A DNA stretch of 48,777 nucleotides from Microbacterium sp. (GCA_002703245.1 NZTV01000041.1:1-48777), one strand, 5' to 3'; positions 15,771 through 24,394 are shown, numbered from the stretch's first letter. A program made the numbers and translations. The notes: a model not told the origin generated them from the letters alone.

Positions 15771-16636
15771 GCGGTGACCTCACCGTCTCGCGCGGATCGC
15801 GCGGCTGAGCGGTCGGGTGGCATCGCGCGCACATCGACGATCGGGAGATCCCCGTCGGTGCGGATGCTGTCACCACCGCCGTTGCGCGCGTGGTATCCGG
15901 TGGAGAAGTCCTCGATGACCTCGACCTGCACGCGCGGGTCGGCCGCGACGGTGGCGACGATGTGATCGCGTTCGATGTCGGTGTCGGCGTCGATCTTGTG
16001 GGTGACCTGCAGGGTGAACAGCGACAGTCCCACCGAGGTGTCGAAAGTTCCCGCGGCGAGCCAGTCCACACGTCGCCCGCCGGGGAGCAGCCATCCGTCG
16101 GGGCACTTCCAGAACCGCACGTGGTGACGCTGGCCGGGGTTGCCGTCGACCTCCTGCTGATAGGCGAAGTCCTGCTGGCGGCCGAACAGGAACAGGGGGC
16201 TGACCGGGGCATGCTCGTAGCTGCGACGCGTGATCGTGGAGGTGATGATGCGCCATGACGACGCGAGCGTGACGTCGTCGGCGCGGGTCCATCCCCCGGC
16301 TTGCAGCGCCGCCTCGATCTGGTCGCCTTCGCCCATGAAGGCGAGGTTCACGGGGTCGCCGAGCAACCCGTCGCTCGTGCGGGCGCGTCCGATGAAGTAC
16401 TCGGGCACGTAGACGGTGGTGAGGATGCGGTGCAACCGCGGCAGCACGAGGTAGGCCAGCAGCACCCAGAACGCCAGCACACTGAGGATGCCCCACCATC
16501 CGAGGGTGAACGATTCGGTGAAGCTCAGGTAGGCGAGCCAGATCGCCGCGAGTCCGGCGAAGGTGAAGAAGAACCAGTCGACGGCGATGCCCAGCGACCA
16601 CCGTCGACGGTGCCGGGTGATGGGTCGACGTGCCAC
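15767..16636 (-). CDS. LssY C-terminal domain membrane protein
   Basis: Two hydrophobic helices near the N-terminus (WFFFTFAGLAAIWLAYLSF and WGILSVLAFWVLLAYLVL) precede a soluble domain resembling the LssY C-terminal domain: YFIGRARTSDGLLGDPVNLAFMG, ALQAGGWTRADDV, and RFWKCPDGWL. That domain is found alone or behind PAP2 phosphatases; its biochemical role is unknown. I chose the GTG 5 bases after the upstream stop, with GGGGA before it. An ATG at 16690 in the same frame would overlap the hydrolase gene by 50 bases and add 18 residues. Overlap with the next gene points to an operon. Confidence 0.78.
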   Translation of the reverse strand: MARRPITRHRRRWSLGIAVDWFFFTFAGLAAIWLAYLSFTESFTLGWWGILSVLAFWVLLAYLVLPRLHRILTTVYVPEYFIGRARTSDGLLGDPVNLAFMGEGDQIEAALQAGGWTRADDVTLASSWRIITSTITRRSYEHAPVSPLFLFGRQQDFAYQQEVDGNPGQRHHVRFWKCPDGWLLPGGRRVDWLAAGTFDTSVGLSLFTLQVTHKIDADTDIERDHIVATVAADPRVQVEVIEDFSTGYHARNGGGDSIRTDGDLPIVDVRAMPPDRSAARSARDGEVTA

Positions 16637-16640
16637 AGCG

Positions 16641-17711
16641 TCATCCCCAGAGCGGCACGGCGGGGGCGAAGGAGAACGCCTGATCGACAAGGTCGGGGGC
16701 GAGGCCGTCGAGGGTGTCCGGCTGCCAGCGCGGGGAGCGGTCTTTGTCGACGAGCTGGGCTCGGATGCCCTCGGCGAGGTCGGGCTGGGTGGTCGCGAAC
16801 CACTGCACGAGTCGATACTCCTGCTCGAGGGCGTCGCGCAGGCTGAGGCCGCGGGCGCGGCGGACCGCGTCGAGCGTGATGGTCAACGCCGTCGGGGAGA
16901 GCTCGTCGAGCGTGTCCGCGGTGGCGTGCGCCTCCGGGACGTCGCCGGCACGCAGGCGATCGACGATCTCGGAGACGGTGGGGGCGGCGAACGCGTCGTC
17001 GATCCAGCCGCGGGCGCGTTCCAACGGGGAGTCATCGGGAGTGTCGTCGAACAGCAAGACGATCTCCGACGGAGAGCCGGGGTCGGCGCGGGTCTCGAGC
17101 GCCTCGGCGAGCGCGGGGAGATGCGCGGTGGGCACGAGGTGGTCGGCGAATCCGGCGTAGAGCGCGTCGGCGGCGGTCATCGATGCCCCGGTGAGCGCGA
17201 GGTACTCTCCGAGGCGGCCGGGAGCTCGGGCGAGCAGCAGGCTTCCGCCGACGTCGGGGGTGAATCCGATGCGCGTCTCGGGCATCGCCAGGCGTGAGCG
17301 CTCGGTGACGATGCGGATGCGGGCGTGACCGGCCAGTCCGATTCCGCCTCCCATGGTGATCCCGTCGGCGAGCGCGACGATCGGCACCGGATACTCCGCG
17401 ATGGCGGCGTTGAGGGCGTACTCGGCACGGAAGAACTCGCCGGTGGCTTCGGGGTGACCGGCGATGATCTGCTCGCGGAGCCCTCGCACGTCGCCGCCCG
17501 CGCACAGGCCGCGGTCCCCGGCACCGTCGATAAGCACCGTGTCGACGTGGGGTGATTCACGCCACGCATCCAGCGCGGCGGTGAGGTGGCGCACCATGTC
17601 GAGGCTCAGCGCGTTGATCGCGCGGGGGCGGTTCAGAGTGAGATGCCCGAGCGCGCCGCGCAGGCGCACGAGGACGTCGGCGTCGTCGACCGAGGCGGTG
17701 TTTTCGCTCAC
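16641..17711 (-). CDS. 3-hydroxyisobutyryl-CoA hydrolase-like crotonase
   Basis: A 356-residue crotonase-superfamily protein of the HIBYL-CoA hydrolase type, which releases 3-hydroxyisobutyrate in valine degradation. LTLNRPRAINAL, GLCAGGDVRGLRE, DGITMGGGIGLAGHARIRI and AMPETRIGFTPDVGGS are all characteristic; the Glu in MPE and the Asp in PDVG are the expected catalytic residues. The long C-terminal part (about residues 230-356, with SPTALTITLDAVRRARGLSL and EYRLVQ) is what separates this group from plain enoyl-CoA hydratases. The GTG start is fixed by a leaderless promoter. No other valine genes are nearby. Confidence 0.88.
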   Translation of the reverse strand: MSENTASVDDADVLVRLRGALGHLTLNRPRAINALSLDMVRHLTAALDAWRESPHVDTVLIDGAGDRGLCAGGDVRGLREQIIAGHPEATGEFFRAEYALNAAIAEYPVPIVALADGITMGGGIGLAGHARIRIVTERSRLAMPETRIGFTPDVGGSLLLARAPGRLGEYLALTGASMTAADALYAGFADHLVPTAHLPALAEALETRADPGSPSEIVLLFDDTPDDSPLERARGWIDDAFAAPTVSEIVDRLRAGDVPEAHATADTLDELSPTALTITLDAVRRARGLSLRDALEQEYRLVQWFATTQPDLAEGIRAQLVDKDRSPRWQPDTLDGLAPDLVDQAFSFAPAVPLWG

Positions 17712-17717
17712 GCCCTC

Positions 17718-17723
17718 ACGCTA
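17718..17723 (-). promoter_or_regulatory. -10 box for leaderless HIBYL-CoA hydrolase transcript
   Basis: TAGCGT on the minus strand followed by 6 bases and the GTG start. Confidence 0.5.
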
Positions 17724-17774
17724 TCGCGCGCCCCGGCGGGCCACACCGGTCAGCCGACGCGGACGCCTCTCCTG

Positions 17775-18215
17775 CTACGCCGTGGCGTCGTCGTCAGCAG
17801 TGCCGGTGGCGGTCGGTATCGCGCCGGTGGCGGCGAGGGTGACCACATCCTCCGGCTCGTCATCGGCGTCGAGGCGGAGCGCCTGGACGAGTTCGATGCC
17901 GTGCCTGGTGGTGAGCACGAGGCGCTGGAAGTCGGGGTGGCCGTCGAGGTCGATGACGACACCCGCTCGGCGCCGGCGGACGATTGCGAAGTCTTTCGCG
18001 CCGGCCGATTCCCACGTGCCCATCGCGACGATGCCGCGCACGTAGGTGCCGGGGTGCGCGACGCCGCGCAGCCAGTGCCACGGGTCTTCGGTGAGCTGCA
18101 CCTTGGCGATCGTCGAACGCTCGACGCGGATGTTCTCCTTGCGGAAGGCCAGCGCACGCTCGGCACCCGACAGCGCGACCTCGAGGTGCGCCGAATCGAG
18201 CAGGAGCGTGACCAT
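17775..18215 (-). CDS. Conserved hypothetical protein, possible PH-like domain
   Basis: A 146-residue soluble protein common in actinobacteria. The order of segments is a short strand (VTLLLDSAHLEVALSG), then AFRKENIRVERSTIAKVQLTEDPWHWLRG, then a glycine-rich GTYVRGIVAMGTW, then KDFAIVRRRRAGVVIDLDG and a helix with VQALR. This resembles bacterial pleckstrin-homology-like domains, where strands are followed by a closing helix. The last 25 residues are acidic and Thr/Ala-rich. No enzyme motif is visible and the function is unknown. It diverges from the ArsR gene across 193 bases. Confidence 0.75.
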   Translation of the reverse strand: MVTLLLDSAHLEVALSGAERALAFRKENIRVERSTIAKVQLTEDPWHWLRGVAHPGTYVRGIVAMGTWESAGAKDFAIVRRRRAGVVIDLDGHPDFQRLVLTTRHGIELVQALRLDADDEPEDVVTLAATGAIPTATGTADDDATA

Positions 18216-18221
18216 GCCTCT

Positions 18222-18227
18222 AGTCTG
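18222..18227 (-). promoter_or_regulatory. Possible -10 box for leaderless PH-like gene transcript
   Basis: CAGACT on the minus strand lies 6 bases before the ATG; it keeps A2 and T6 of the consensus but not T1, so support is modest. Confidence 0.35.
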
Positions 18228-18347
18228 CCAGCGGCCCGCGACCCTTCCCGACCGTTTTGCTTACGGACAGGCAACGATCATCGAGCAGAACGCGTCGCGT
18301 TTGCCGCGCCGTCGTCGCGTCACCCGGGAGGCTCGCTTCGCCACCGG

Positions 18348-18389
18348 TTGACAAGCGGACGAACCGCGACTAGTAGTTAAGCAATAACT
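18348..18389 (+). promoter_or_regulatory. Promoter and ArsR-type operator of the arsR-SRPBCC operon
   Basis: A consensus -35 TTGACA (18348-18353), a 17-base spacer and TAGTAG (18371-18376) form the promoter. The perfect palindrome AGTTA-AGCAA-TAACT (18375-18389) starts inside the -10 box and covers the start site, the expected place for autorepression by the ArsR protein encoded 20 bases on. Confidence 0.6.
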
Positions 18390-18408
18390 TCATTAAGGAT
18401 CTCTGGAA

Positions 18409-18771
18409 ATGCCTGCTACGGACCCGCTCAGCCTTGTCTTCGCCGCCCTCGCCGACCCGACCCGCCGCGAGATCCTCTCGCGCCTGGCGCACGCGCCCGC
18501 AACAGTGGGCGAGGTCGCCGAACCGTTCGCGATGAGTGCGCCGGCGATCTCCCAACACCTGAAGGTGCTTGAGCGTGCAGGGCTGGTGTCACGCACCACG
18601 AACGCGCAGTGGCGGACCCTGTCGATGCAGGCGGAGCCCCTCGATCAGGCTTCGGCGTGGGTGGAGGAGCAACGGCGCGAGTGGAGCCTGCGTCTCGACG
18701 CCGTCGAAGCACATGTGCAGCAGATGAAGACCCGAACGGAAACCAACGACCCACCGGAGGAAGGACCATGA
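18409..18771 (+). CDS. ArsR-family winged-helix transcriptional regulator
   Basis: A 120-residue DNA-binding repressor. DPLSLVFAALADPTRREILSRL is the standard ArsR opening, and APATVGEVAEPFAMSAPAISQHLKVLERAGLVSRT is the helix-turn-helix and start of the wing. No metal-binding Cys pair is visible, so it belongs to the non-metal ArsR group that is usually paired with an SRPBCC (AHSA1) protein, as here. AAGGA lies about 10 bases before the ATG. Its stop overlaps the next start by 4 bases (ATGA). It very likely represses its own operon through the palindrome at 18375-18389. Confidence 0.93.
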   Translation: MPATDPLSLVFAALADPTRREILSRLAHAPATVGEVAEPFAMSAPAISQHLKVLERAGLVSRTTNAQWRTLSMQAEPLDQASAWVEEQRREWSLRLDAVEAHVQQMKTRTETNDPPEEGP

Positions 18772-19235
18772 GCACATCCACAACAGCATCCAAGAGTTCC
18801 GAGTTCTCGATCACCCGAGTGTTCGACGCCCCACCCGAACTCGTCTGGAGGGCATGGACGGAAGAAGCCGAACTCGCGCAGTGGCTGCGCCCGTTCGGGG
18901 TATCGACCGAAACCGTTTCGTTCGACGTTCGCGTCGGTGGCCGGTACTCGTACACCATGACGAACGACAAGACGGGCGAGACGTTCCCGACCGGGGGCGA
19001 GTTCCTCGAGGTCAACCCGATGCGTCGGCTTGTCTTCACCTGGGGCGAACCGAACGCACCGATCGACGGGGCACCCGTCATCACACTCACGCTCACCGCA
19101 CAAGGCGACCGCACCGAACTCGTCTTCCATCTGCGGGGATTCGACGGGAAGCCCGGCGATCACAACGTCTATGACGGCTGGGATGAGGCTCTGACCAACT
19201 TCGGTCGCCATCTCGCGGGAGAAGAGCTGCGGTGA
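18768..19235 (+). CDS. SRPBCC (AHSA1/START-like) domain protein
   Basis: A 155-residue helix-grip protein with a deep hydrophobic pocket. Typical segments are SITRVFDAPPELVWRAWTEEAELAQWLRP, VGGRYSYTM, PMRRLVFTW and the C-terminal YDGWDEALTNFGRHL helix. Partners of ArsR regulators in this family bind small hydrophobic ligands; the ligand here is unknown. A GGAGGAAGG ribosome binding site lies inside the end of the arsR gene. The reading frame is open further upstream, but only as overlap with arsR, so this ATG is the real start. Confidence 0.92.
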   Translation: MSTSTTASKSSEFSITRVFDAPPELVWRAWTEEAELAQWLRPFGVSTETVSFDVRVGGRYSYTMTNDKTGETFPTGGEFLEVNPMRRLVFTWGEPNAPIDGAPVITLTLTAQGDRTELVFHLRGFDGKPGDHNVYDGWDEALTNFGRHLAGEELR

Positions 19236-19367
19236 CATCCGACCTCTCCGAAGCGGGTGTCACCGCGGCACCCTTCTGAGCAACCGCCCTTCTTGGTCGC
19301 CGCAACAACGACGCTCGATATCGCGCGGTCGACGACAGTCCATCAACCCGGCACCCGTGCGCGGTGC

Positions 19368-19373
19368 GAGACT
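19368..19373 (+). promoter_or_regulatory. Possible -10 box for leaderless fbiC transcript
   Basis: GAGACT followed by 6 bases and the GTG at 19380. It deviates at the first base of TANNNT. A GGGGAGG also touches the GTG, too close for a normal ribosome binding site. The 144-base gap before fbiC shows nothing else. Confidence 0.3.
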
Positions 19374-19379
19374 GGGGAG

Positions 19380-21746
19380 GTGACCCTGCTCGAACCCGCC
19401 CGGTCCGCCGGCCCGGCGAAGGCGCCCGCGGTACGGGGCGCCATCGCCCGCGCCGAAGCCGGGGCCGACCTCACCGTCGACGAGGTCGTGACCCTCCTCA
19501 CCGCCGGCGACGACCTCGACACCGTGCTCACGGCGGCGGGGCGGATGCGCGACGCGGGTCTCGCATCGGCCGGCCGCGCCGGGGTCATCACCTATTCGCG
19601 CAAAGTGTTCGTGCCGCTCACCACCCTGTGCCGCGACCGTTGCCACTACTGCATCTTCGTCGACACCCCGGGTCAGCTCCTCAAGAAGCGCAAACCGGTG
19701 TTCATGAGCGACGAGCAGGTACTCACCGTCGCCCGGCAGGGTGCCGCACTCGGCTGCAAAGAGGCCCTCCTCACCCTCGGCGACCGCCCCGAAGAGCGCT
19801 GGCCCGAAGCACGCGCGTGGCTCGACGAACGCGGGTTCGCATCCACCCTCGACTACGTCGCCCACATCGCGCGTCTCATCACCGCCGAGACCGGCATGCT
19901 CGCTCACCTGAACCCCGGCGTGATGAGCGCGGAAGAACTCCACGCGCTGCGCCCGACCGCGCCGTCCATGGGCATGATGCTCGAAACGACCTCGCGCCGA
20001 CTGTACGAGGAGCCGGGGCAGGTGCACTACGGCTCTCCCGACAAAGACCCCGACGTGCGCCTGAAGGTGATCGAGGATGCCGGGCGCGCCCGGATCCCGT
20101 TCACCACCGGCATCCTCGTCGGCATCGGCGAGACCGTGCACGACCGCGCCGAATCGCTCCTCGCGCTCCGCGACGCACACGCTCGACACGGGCACGTGCA
20201 GGAAGTGATCGTGCAGAACTTCCGCGCCAAGCCGCGCACCGCCATGCAGGGCGCACCCGACGCCGACCTGCTCGAGTACGTCGCCGCCGTCGCGACCGCA
20301 CGTCTCGTGCTGGGGCCCCGGATGCGGGTGCAGGTTCCGCCGAACCTCTCCGACCCGGCCGAGTTCGCCCTGCTCGTGCGGGCCGGCGCCGACGACTGGG
20401 GCGGCGTGTCTCCGCTGACGGCCGACCACGTCAACCCGGAACGCCCGTGGCCCCACCTCGACGACCTCGCGGCCGCGACCGCGGATCTCGGTTTCGCGCT
20501 GCGCGAGCGTCTCACGGCGCATCCGGAGTTCATCGCCGACCCCGCCCGGTGGCTCGACCCCGCGATGCACGCCCCCGTGACCGCGGTCGCCGACCCGGCC
20601 ACCGGCCTCGCCGCACCCGGATCCCCCCGACCCCACTCGAGACGGGCTGGACCCGGCACACCACGCGGCCGCGACATCGACCGACGGATCGCGCGCGCGA
20701 CAGGGGACGCGGGGTCGCTTGACGACGGCGAATGGGAGGAGCTTCTCCGGGTGACCGGCCGCGACCTCGACGCCCTCGCCGCCGCCGCAGACGACATCCG
20801 GCGATACACCGTCGGTGAAGCCGTCAGCCTGGTCGTCAACCGCAACCTGACCTCGAGCGGGTTCCGGACGGCCCCCGACGCCTCCGACCCGACGCAGTTC
20901 GGCCTCGACGATGTCGCCGCGATCGCCGACGACGCCTGGCGGCTCGGCGCGACCGAGCTGTGCGTGCAGGGGATGCTCCCGCCCGGGGTCTCCCCCGAGG
21001 CATACCTCGACATCGCCCGAGCGGTGAAGAGCGCGCGGCCCGACCTGCACCTGCACGCCTACCGGCCGCAGGACGTCTGGGACCTCGCCGACCGTGGTGG
21101 TCTGGGCCTGGCCGGCGCGCTCGCGGCGATGAAGGACGCCGGGGTCGACACCGTGCCCGGCACCGGCGTGAAAGTGCTGAGCGAACGGGTCCGCGGCAAG
21201 ATCGCCCCGACCGACCTCGAGATCGACCGCTGGGTGGAGGGAGTCACCGCCGCCCACCGTGCCGGGTTCTCCTCGACCTCGGTGCTCTTCTACGGCCACG
21301 TGGAAACCGCCGGCGAGCGCGTCACGCACCTGCGGCGACTGCGGGAGATCCAGGCCGTCACCGGGGGGTTCCGCGAGTTCGTCCCCATCCCTCTCCCCGG
21401 TCCACGCGGCGGCGTGCCGCTCGTGCCGGGCCGCTCCCCTCTCGACGAGCACCGCGCGATGGTTGCCGTGTCGCGCCTGATGCTGTCGGGGGCGATCTCG
21501 CACGTGCAGATCCCGTGGACCCGCGTCGGGCGGGAGATGACCGCGGTCCTGCTCCAGTCGGGCGGCGACGACCTCGGCGGCACTCTGCTCGACGGACGCA
21601 TCAAACCCGAAGCCGGCATCGAGACCGGGCTCGAATTCCCCGTTCCGGATGCCGCCGCCCTCGTCGGGCGCCTTTTCCGACCGTTCCGGCAGCGCACCAC
21701 CGACTACCGCGAACCACCCGCGAACCGGAAGACCCCGATTCGATGA
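19380..21746 (+). CDS. fbiC: FO synthase (CofG-CofH fusion) with cysteine-less CofH half
   Basis: A 788-residue two-domain protein of the FbiC type, which makes the deazaflavin FO of coenzyme F420. In the N-terminal CofG half the radical-SAM cluster motif is complete (Cys84, Cys88, Cys91, in CRDRCHYCIF), as are GDRPEERW and LNPGVMS. The C-terminal half aligns with CofH throughout: VVNRN (485-489), GATELCVQG, LHLHAY, GVDTVPGTG, YGHVETAGERVTHLRRLREIQ, GGFREFVP and GGDDLGGTLL. But after VNRN, where CofH has CxxxCxxC, the protein reads LTSSGFRTAPDASDPTQFGL with no cysteine. No Cys codon exists in any forward frame there, so a frameshift is not the cause. CofG activity is expected; normal CofH activity is not. 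Confidence 0.88.
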   Translation: MTLLEPARSAGPAKAPAVRGAIARAEAGADLTVDEVVTLLTAGDDLDTVLTAAGRMRDAGLASAGRAGVITYSRKVFVPLTTLCRDRCHYCIFVDTPGQLLKKRKPVFMSDEQVLTVARQGAALGCKEALLTLGDRPEERWPEARAWLDERGFASTLDYVAHIARLITAETGMLAHLNPGVMSAEELHALRPTAPSMGMMLETTSRRLYEEPGQVHYGSPDKDPDVRLKVIEDAGRARIPFTTGILVGIGETVHDRAESLLALRDAHARHGHVQEVIVQNFRAKPRTAMQGAPDADLLEYVAAVATARLVLGPRMRVQVPPNLSDPAEFALLVRAGADDWGGVSPLTADHVNPERPWPHLDDLAAATADLGFALRERLTAHPEFIADPARWLDPAMHAPVTAVADPATGLAAPGSPRPHSRRAGPGTPRGRDIDRRIARATGDAGSLDDGEWEELLRVTGRDLDALAAAADDIRRYTVGEAVSLVVNRNLTSSGFRTAPDASDPTQFGLDDVAAIADDAWRLGATELCVQGMLPPGVSPEAYLDIARAVKSARPDLHLHAYRPQDVWDLADRGGLGLAGALAAMKDAGVDTVPGTGVKVLSERVRGKIAPTDLEIDRWVEGVTAAHRAGFSSTSVLFYGHVETAGERVTHLRRLREIQAVTGGFREFVPIPLPGPRGGVPLVPGRSPLDEHRAMVAVSRLMLSGAISHVQIPWTRVGREMTAVLLQSGGDDLGGTLLDGRIKPEAGIETGLEFPVPDAAALVGRLFRPFRQRTTDYREPPANRKTPIR

Positions 21747-23266
21747 CCACGCGGGTCGAGGTCGCGATCATCGGCGCCGGGTTCGCCGGGATCGGGATGG
21801 CCCTCGCCCTCCTGCGGGACGGCCGGGACTCGTTCGTGCTGCTCGAGCGCGGCGGCAGCGTCGGCGGCACATGGCGCGACAACACCTACCCCGGCGTCGC
21901 GTGCGACGTGCCCTCGCACCTGTACGGGTTCGCCGAACATCCACACCCGGGCTGGTCGCGCGTGTTCGCCCCCGGCGCGGAAATCCACCGCTACCTCGTC
22001 GACGTCGCCGACCGCACCGGTGTCAGCGCCCGGACACGTCTGCACACCGCGATGACCGGCGCCGTCTGGCAGCCCGAGAGCGCGACCTGGCGGGTGGCCA
22101 CCGGAGACGGTGACACCGTCATCGCCGACGCACTGGCCCTCGCGTGCGGACGACTCACCGAACCACTCATCCCAGAGATCACCGGCCTCGAAACCTTCCC
22201 CGGCCCCCTGTTCCACTCCGCACGATGGGATCACACGGTCGACGTCGCCGGGCGCCGCATCGGCGTCGTCGGAACCGGCGCGAGCGCGGTACAGCTCGTG
22301 CCGGAGTTGGTGCGCCGCGGCGCCCACGTGACACTCTTCCAACGCACCCCGGCCTGGATCGTCCCCCGCGGGGAACGCGAATACAGCGCAGCGGAGCGGC
22401 GACGGTTCGCCCGGCATCCGGAGGCCCTCGCCGACCTGCGCGCGGACCTCTACACCGAAGGGGAGGAGCGGTTCGCGTCACGGTCAGGCGATGCGGCGGC
22501 CGCCGACACGGCCCGGCAGGCAGCGCTCGACCACCTCCACTCCCAGGTCACCGACCCCACACTGCGCTCGGCACTCACGCCCGACTACGCGTTCGGATGC
22601 AAGCGCGTCCTGCTGTCGGACACGTTCTATCCGGCCGTCGCATCCGACGCGGTCACCCTCGTCACCGCCGCCCTCCAGCACGTCGACGGCGGAACCCTCA
22701 CCGCCGCCGACGGCTCCCGACACCATGTGGACGCGCTCGTGCTCGCGACCGGATTCGCCTCCGCCCGGCAGCCCTATGCCGACCTCGTCGTCGGCGAGGA
22801 CCGCACGCTCGCCGACCACTGGAGCGCCGGGATGACCTCCTACGCCTCGACCGTCGTCGCCGGGTTCCCGAACCTCTTCGTCCTCAACGGACCGAACGCC
22901 TCCCTCGGGCACAACTCGTCGGTGCTCATGCTCGAGGAGCAGGCCGCGTACGCGGTGCGCCCCCTCGCCAGACGCGATCGATACGCCGGCGTGCTGCGGG
23001 TCGACCCCGCCGCCGAAGCCGCATACACCGCCGAGATCGACCGCGCCGCCGCATCCACCCCGTGGATCGCCGGCGGCTGCCGCAACTGGTACGTCGACCC
23101 CCGATCCGGGCGCCTGACCCTGCTGTGGCCCGGAACCGTCGACGCCTTCCGCGAACGTCTCGCCCGCGCCGACGGGTCGGAGTTCCTTCACCCCGCATCG
23201 GCCTCGACGACCACCGCATCCACCCCGACACCGCATTCACGCCCGTCCCCAGGAGGAGCCTCATGA
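21743..23266 (+). CDS. Flavin-containing monooxygenase, Baeyer-Villiger type
   Basis: A 507-residue FAD/NADPH two-dinucleotide-binding enzyme. The FAD motif is IIGAGFAGIGMAL, followed by GGTWRDNTYPGVACDVPSHLY. The Baeyer-Villiger fingerprint FxGxxxHxxxW is present as FPGPLFHSARWD (about residues 152-163), and VVGTGASAVQLVPEL is the NADPH site. LATGF precedes the C-terminal part with NGPNASLGHNS. Such enzymes insert oxygen next to carbonyls or oxidise heteroatoms. The ATG overlaps the fbiC stop and its own stop overlaps the fgd start (ATGA both times), so it is translated within the F420 operon. It uses FAD, not F420, by motif; its role there is unexplained. Confidence 0.9.
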   Translation: MTTRVEVAIIGAGFAGIGMALALLRDGRDSFVLLERGGSVGGTWRDNTYPGVACDVPSHLYGFAEHPHPGWSRVFAPGAEIHRYLVDVADRTGVSARTRLHTAMTGAVWQPESATWRVATGDGDTVIADALALACGRLTEPLIPEITGLETFPGPLFHSARWDHTVDVAGRRIGVVGTGASAVQLVPELVRRGAHVTLFQRTPAWIVPRGEREYSAAERRRFARHPEALADLRADLYTEGEERFASRSGDAAAADTARQAALDHLHSQVTDPTLRSALTPDYAFGCKRVLLSDTFYPAVASDAVTLVTAALQHVDGGTLTAADGSRHHVDALVLATGFASARQPYADLVVGEDRTLADHWSAGMTSYASTVVAGFPNLFVLNGPNASLGHNSSVLMLEEQAAYAVRPLARRDRYAGVLRVDPAAEAAYTAEIDRAAASTPWIAGGCRNWYVDPRSGRLTLLWPGTVDAFRERLARADGSEFLHPASASTTTASTPTPHSRPSPGGAS

Positions 23267-24282
23267 CCTTTCCGCTGCGCTTCGGCTACAAGGCCTCGTC
23301 CGAGCAGTTCGGGCCGACCGAACTCGTCGAATTCGGCGTGCTCGCCGAGGAGATGGGGTTCGACTCCGTCTTCCTCTCCGACCACTTCCAGCCGTGGATG
23401 CACGACGGCGGCCACGCCCCCGCCGCCCTCCCCTGGCTCGGCGCGCTCGGGGCCCGCACCCAGCGGGTTCTGATCGGAACCTCCGTCCTCACCCCGACCT
23501 TCCGCTACCACCCGGCCGTCATCGCCCAGGCCTTCGCCACCCTCGGCGTGATGTTCCCCGACCGCGTCGTGCTCGGTGTCGGCACCGGCGAAGCCCTCAA
23601 CGAGGTCACCCTCGGCCTCGAGTGGCCCGACGCCCCCGAGCGGTTCCAGCGCCTCAAAGAGGCCATCCTCATGATCCAGGAACTCTGGGCCGACGAGCGG
23701 GTCACCTACGAGGGCACCTACTACTCCGTCAAAGACGCCACCATCTACGACCGTCCGGCCGCAGAGCACCCCGTGCCGATCTACATCGGCGCAGCCGGCC
23801 CCGCCGCCACCCGGCTGGCCGGACGCATCGCCGACGGCTTCATCACCACCAGCGGCAAGAACCGCGAGCTGTACACCGACACCCTCCTGCCGGCTCTGGC
23901 GGACGGGCTCGGCAAAGCCGGACGCGCCTCCGACGCGATCGACACCCTCATCGAGGTGAAGGTGTCGTACCACCCCGACCACGACACCGCCCTCGAGAAG
24001 ACCCGGTTCTGGGCGCCGCTTGCCCTCACGCCGGAGGAGAAGCGCGACATCCACGACCCGATCGAGATGCAACGCCGCGCGGCCGAGCTGCCGATCGAGC
24101 GCGCGGCCTCCCGCTTCATCGTCTCCACCGACCCCGACGAGCACGTCGAGCGGATTTCGGAGTACATCGAACTGGGCTTCCGCCACCTCGTCTTCCACGA
24201 CCCCGGTCACGACCAGGCCGAGTTCCTGCGCATGTACGGGGCGGAGATCCTCCCGCGGCTGCGCGCGAAGTACGGCTCGTGA
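23263..24282 (+). CDS. fgd: F420-dependent glucose-6-phosphate dehydrogenase (LLM class)
   Basis: A 339-residue luciferase-like TIM-barrel enzyme closely similar to mycobacterial FGD1, which oxidises glucose-6-phosphate to the lactone and reduces F420. The opening FGYKASSEQFGPTELVE, TSVLTPTFRYHPAVIAQAFATLG, VLGVGTGEALNEV, NTRFWAPL-like TRFWAPLALT and HLVFHDPGHDQ all match. His41, Trp45 and Glu110 correspond to the catalytic His40, Trp44 and Glu109 of FGD1. A strong AGGAGGAG ribosome binding site lies 4 bases before the ATG. Presence of an apparently intact FGD argues that the organism does use F420. Confidence 0.93.
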   Translation: MTFPLRFGYKASSEQFGPTELVEFGVLAEEMGFDSVFLSDHFQPWMHDGGHAPAALPWLGALGARTQRVLIGTSVLTPTFRYHPAVIAQAFATLGVMFPDRVVLGVGTGEALNEVTLGLEWPDAPERFQRLKEAILMIQELWADERVTYEGTYYSVKDATIYDRPAAEHPVPIYIGAAGPAATRLAGRIADGFITTSGKNRELYTDTLLPALADGLGKAGRASDAIDTLIEVKVSYHPDHDTALEKTRFWAPLALTPEEKRDIHDPIEMQRRAAELPIERAASRFIVSTDPDEHVERISEYIELGFRHLVFHDPGHDQAEFLRMYGAEILPRLRAKYGS

Positions 24283-24394
24283 CCGGTGTCGTGACAGTTC
24301 CGTCGCACGGGACCACTCCCTCACCCGTGAAGTCCGCTCCACCCGCGTGCACGAACTCGGGCTGCCGGCACCCCGTCGACGGGCAAGAGGCCAC

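Noticed and set aside
20832..20911. Frameshift hiding the CofH cysteines
   Set aside because: No cysteine codon exists in any of the three forward frames there, and CofH similarity continues in the same frame on both sides.
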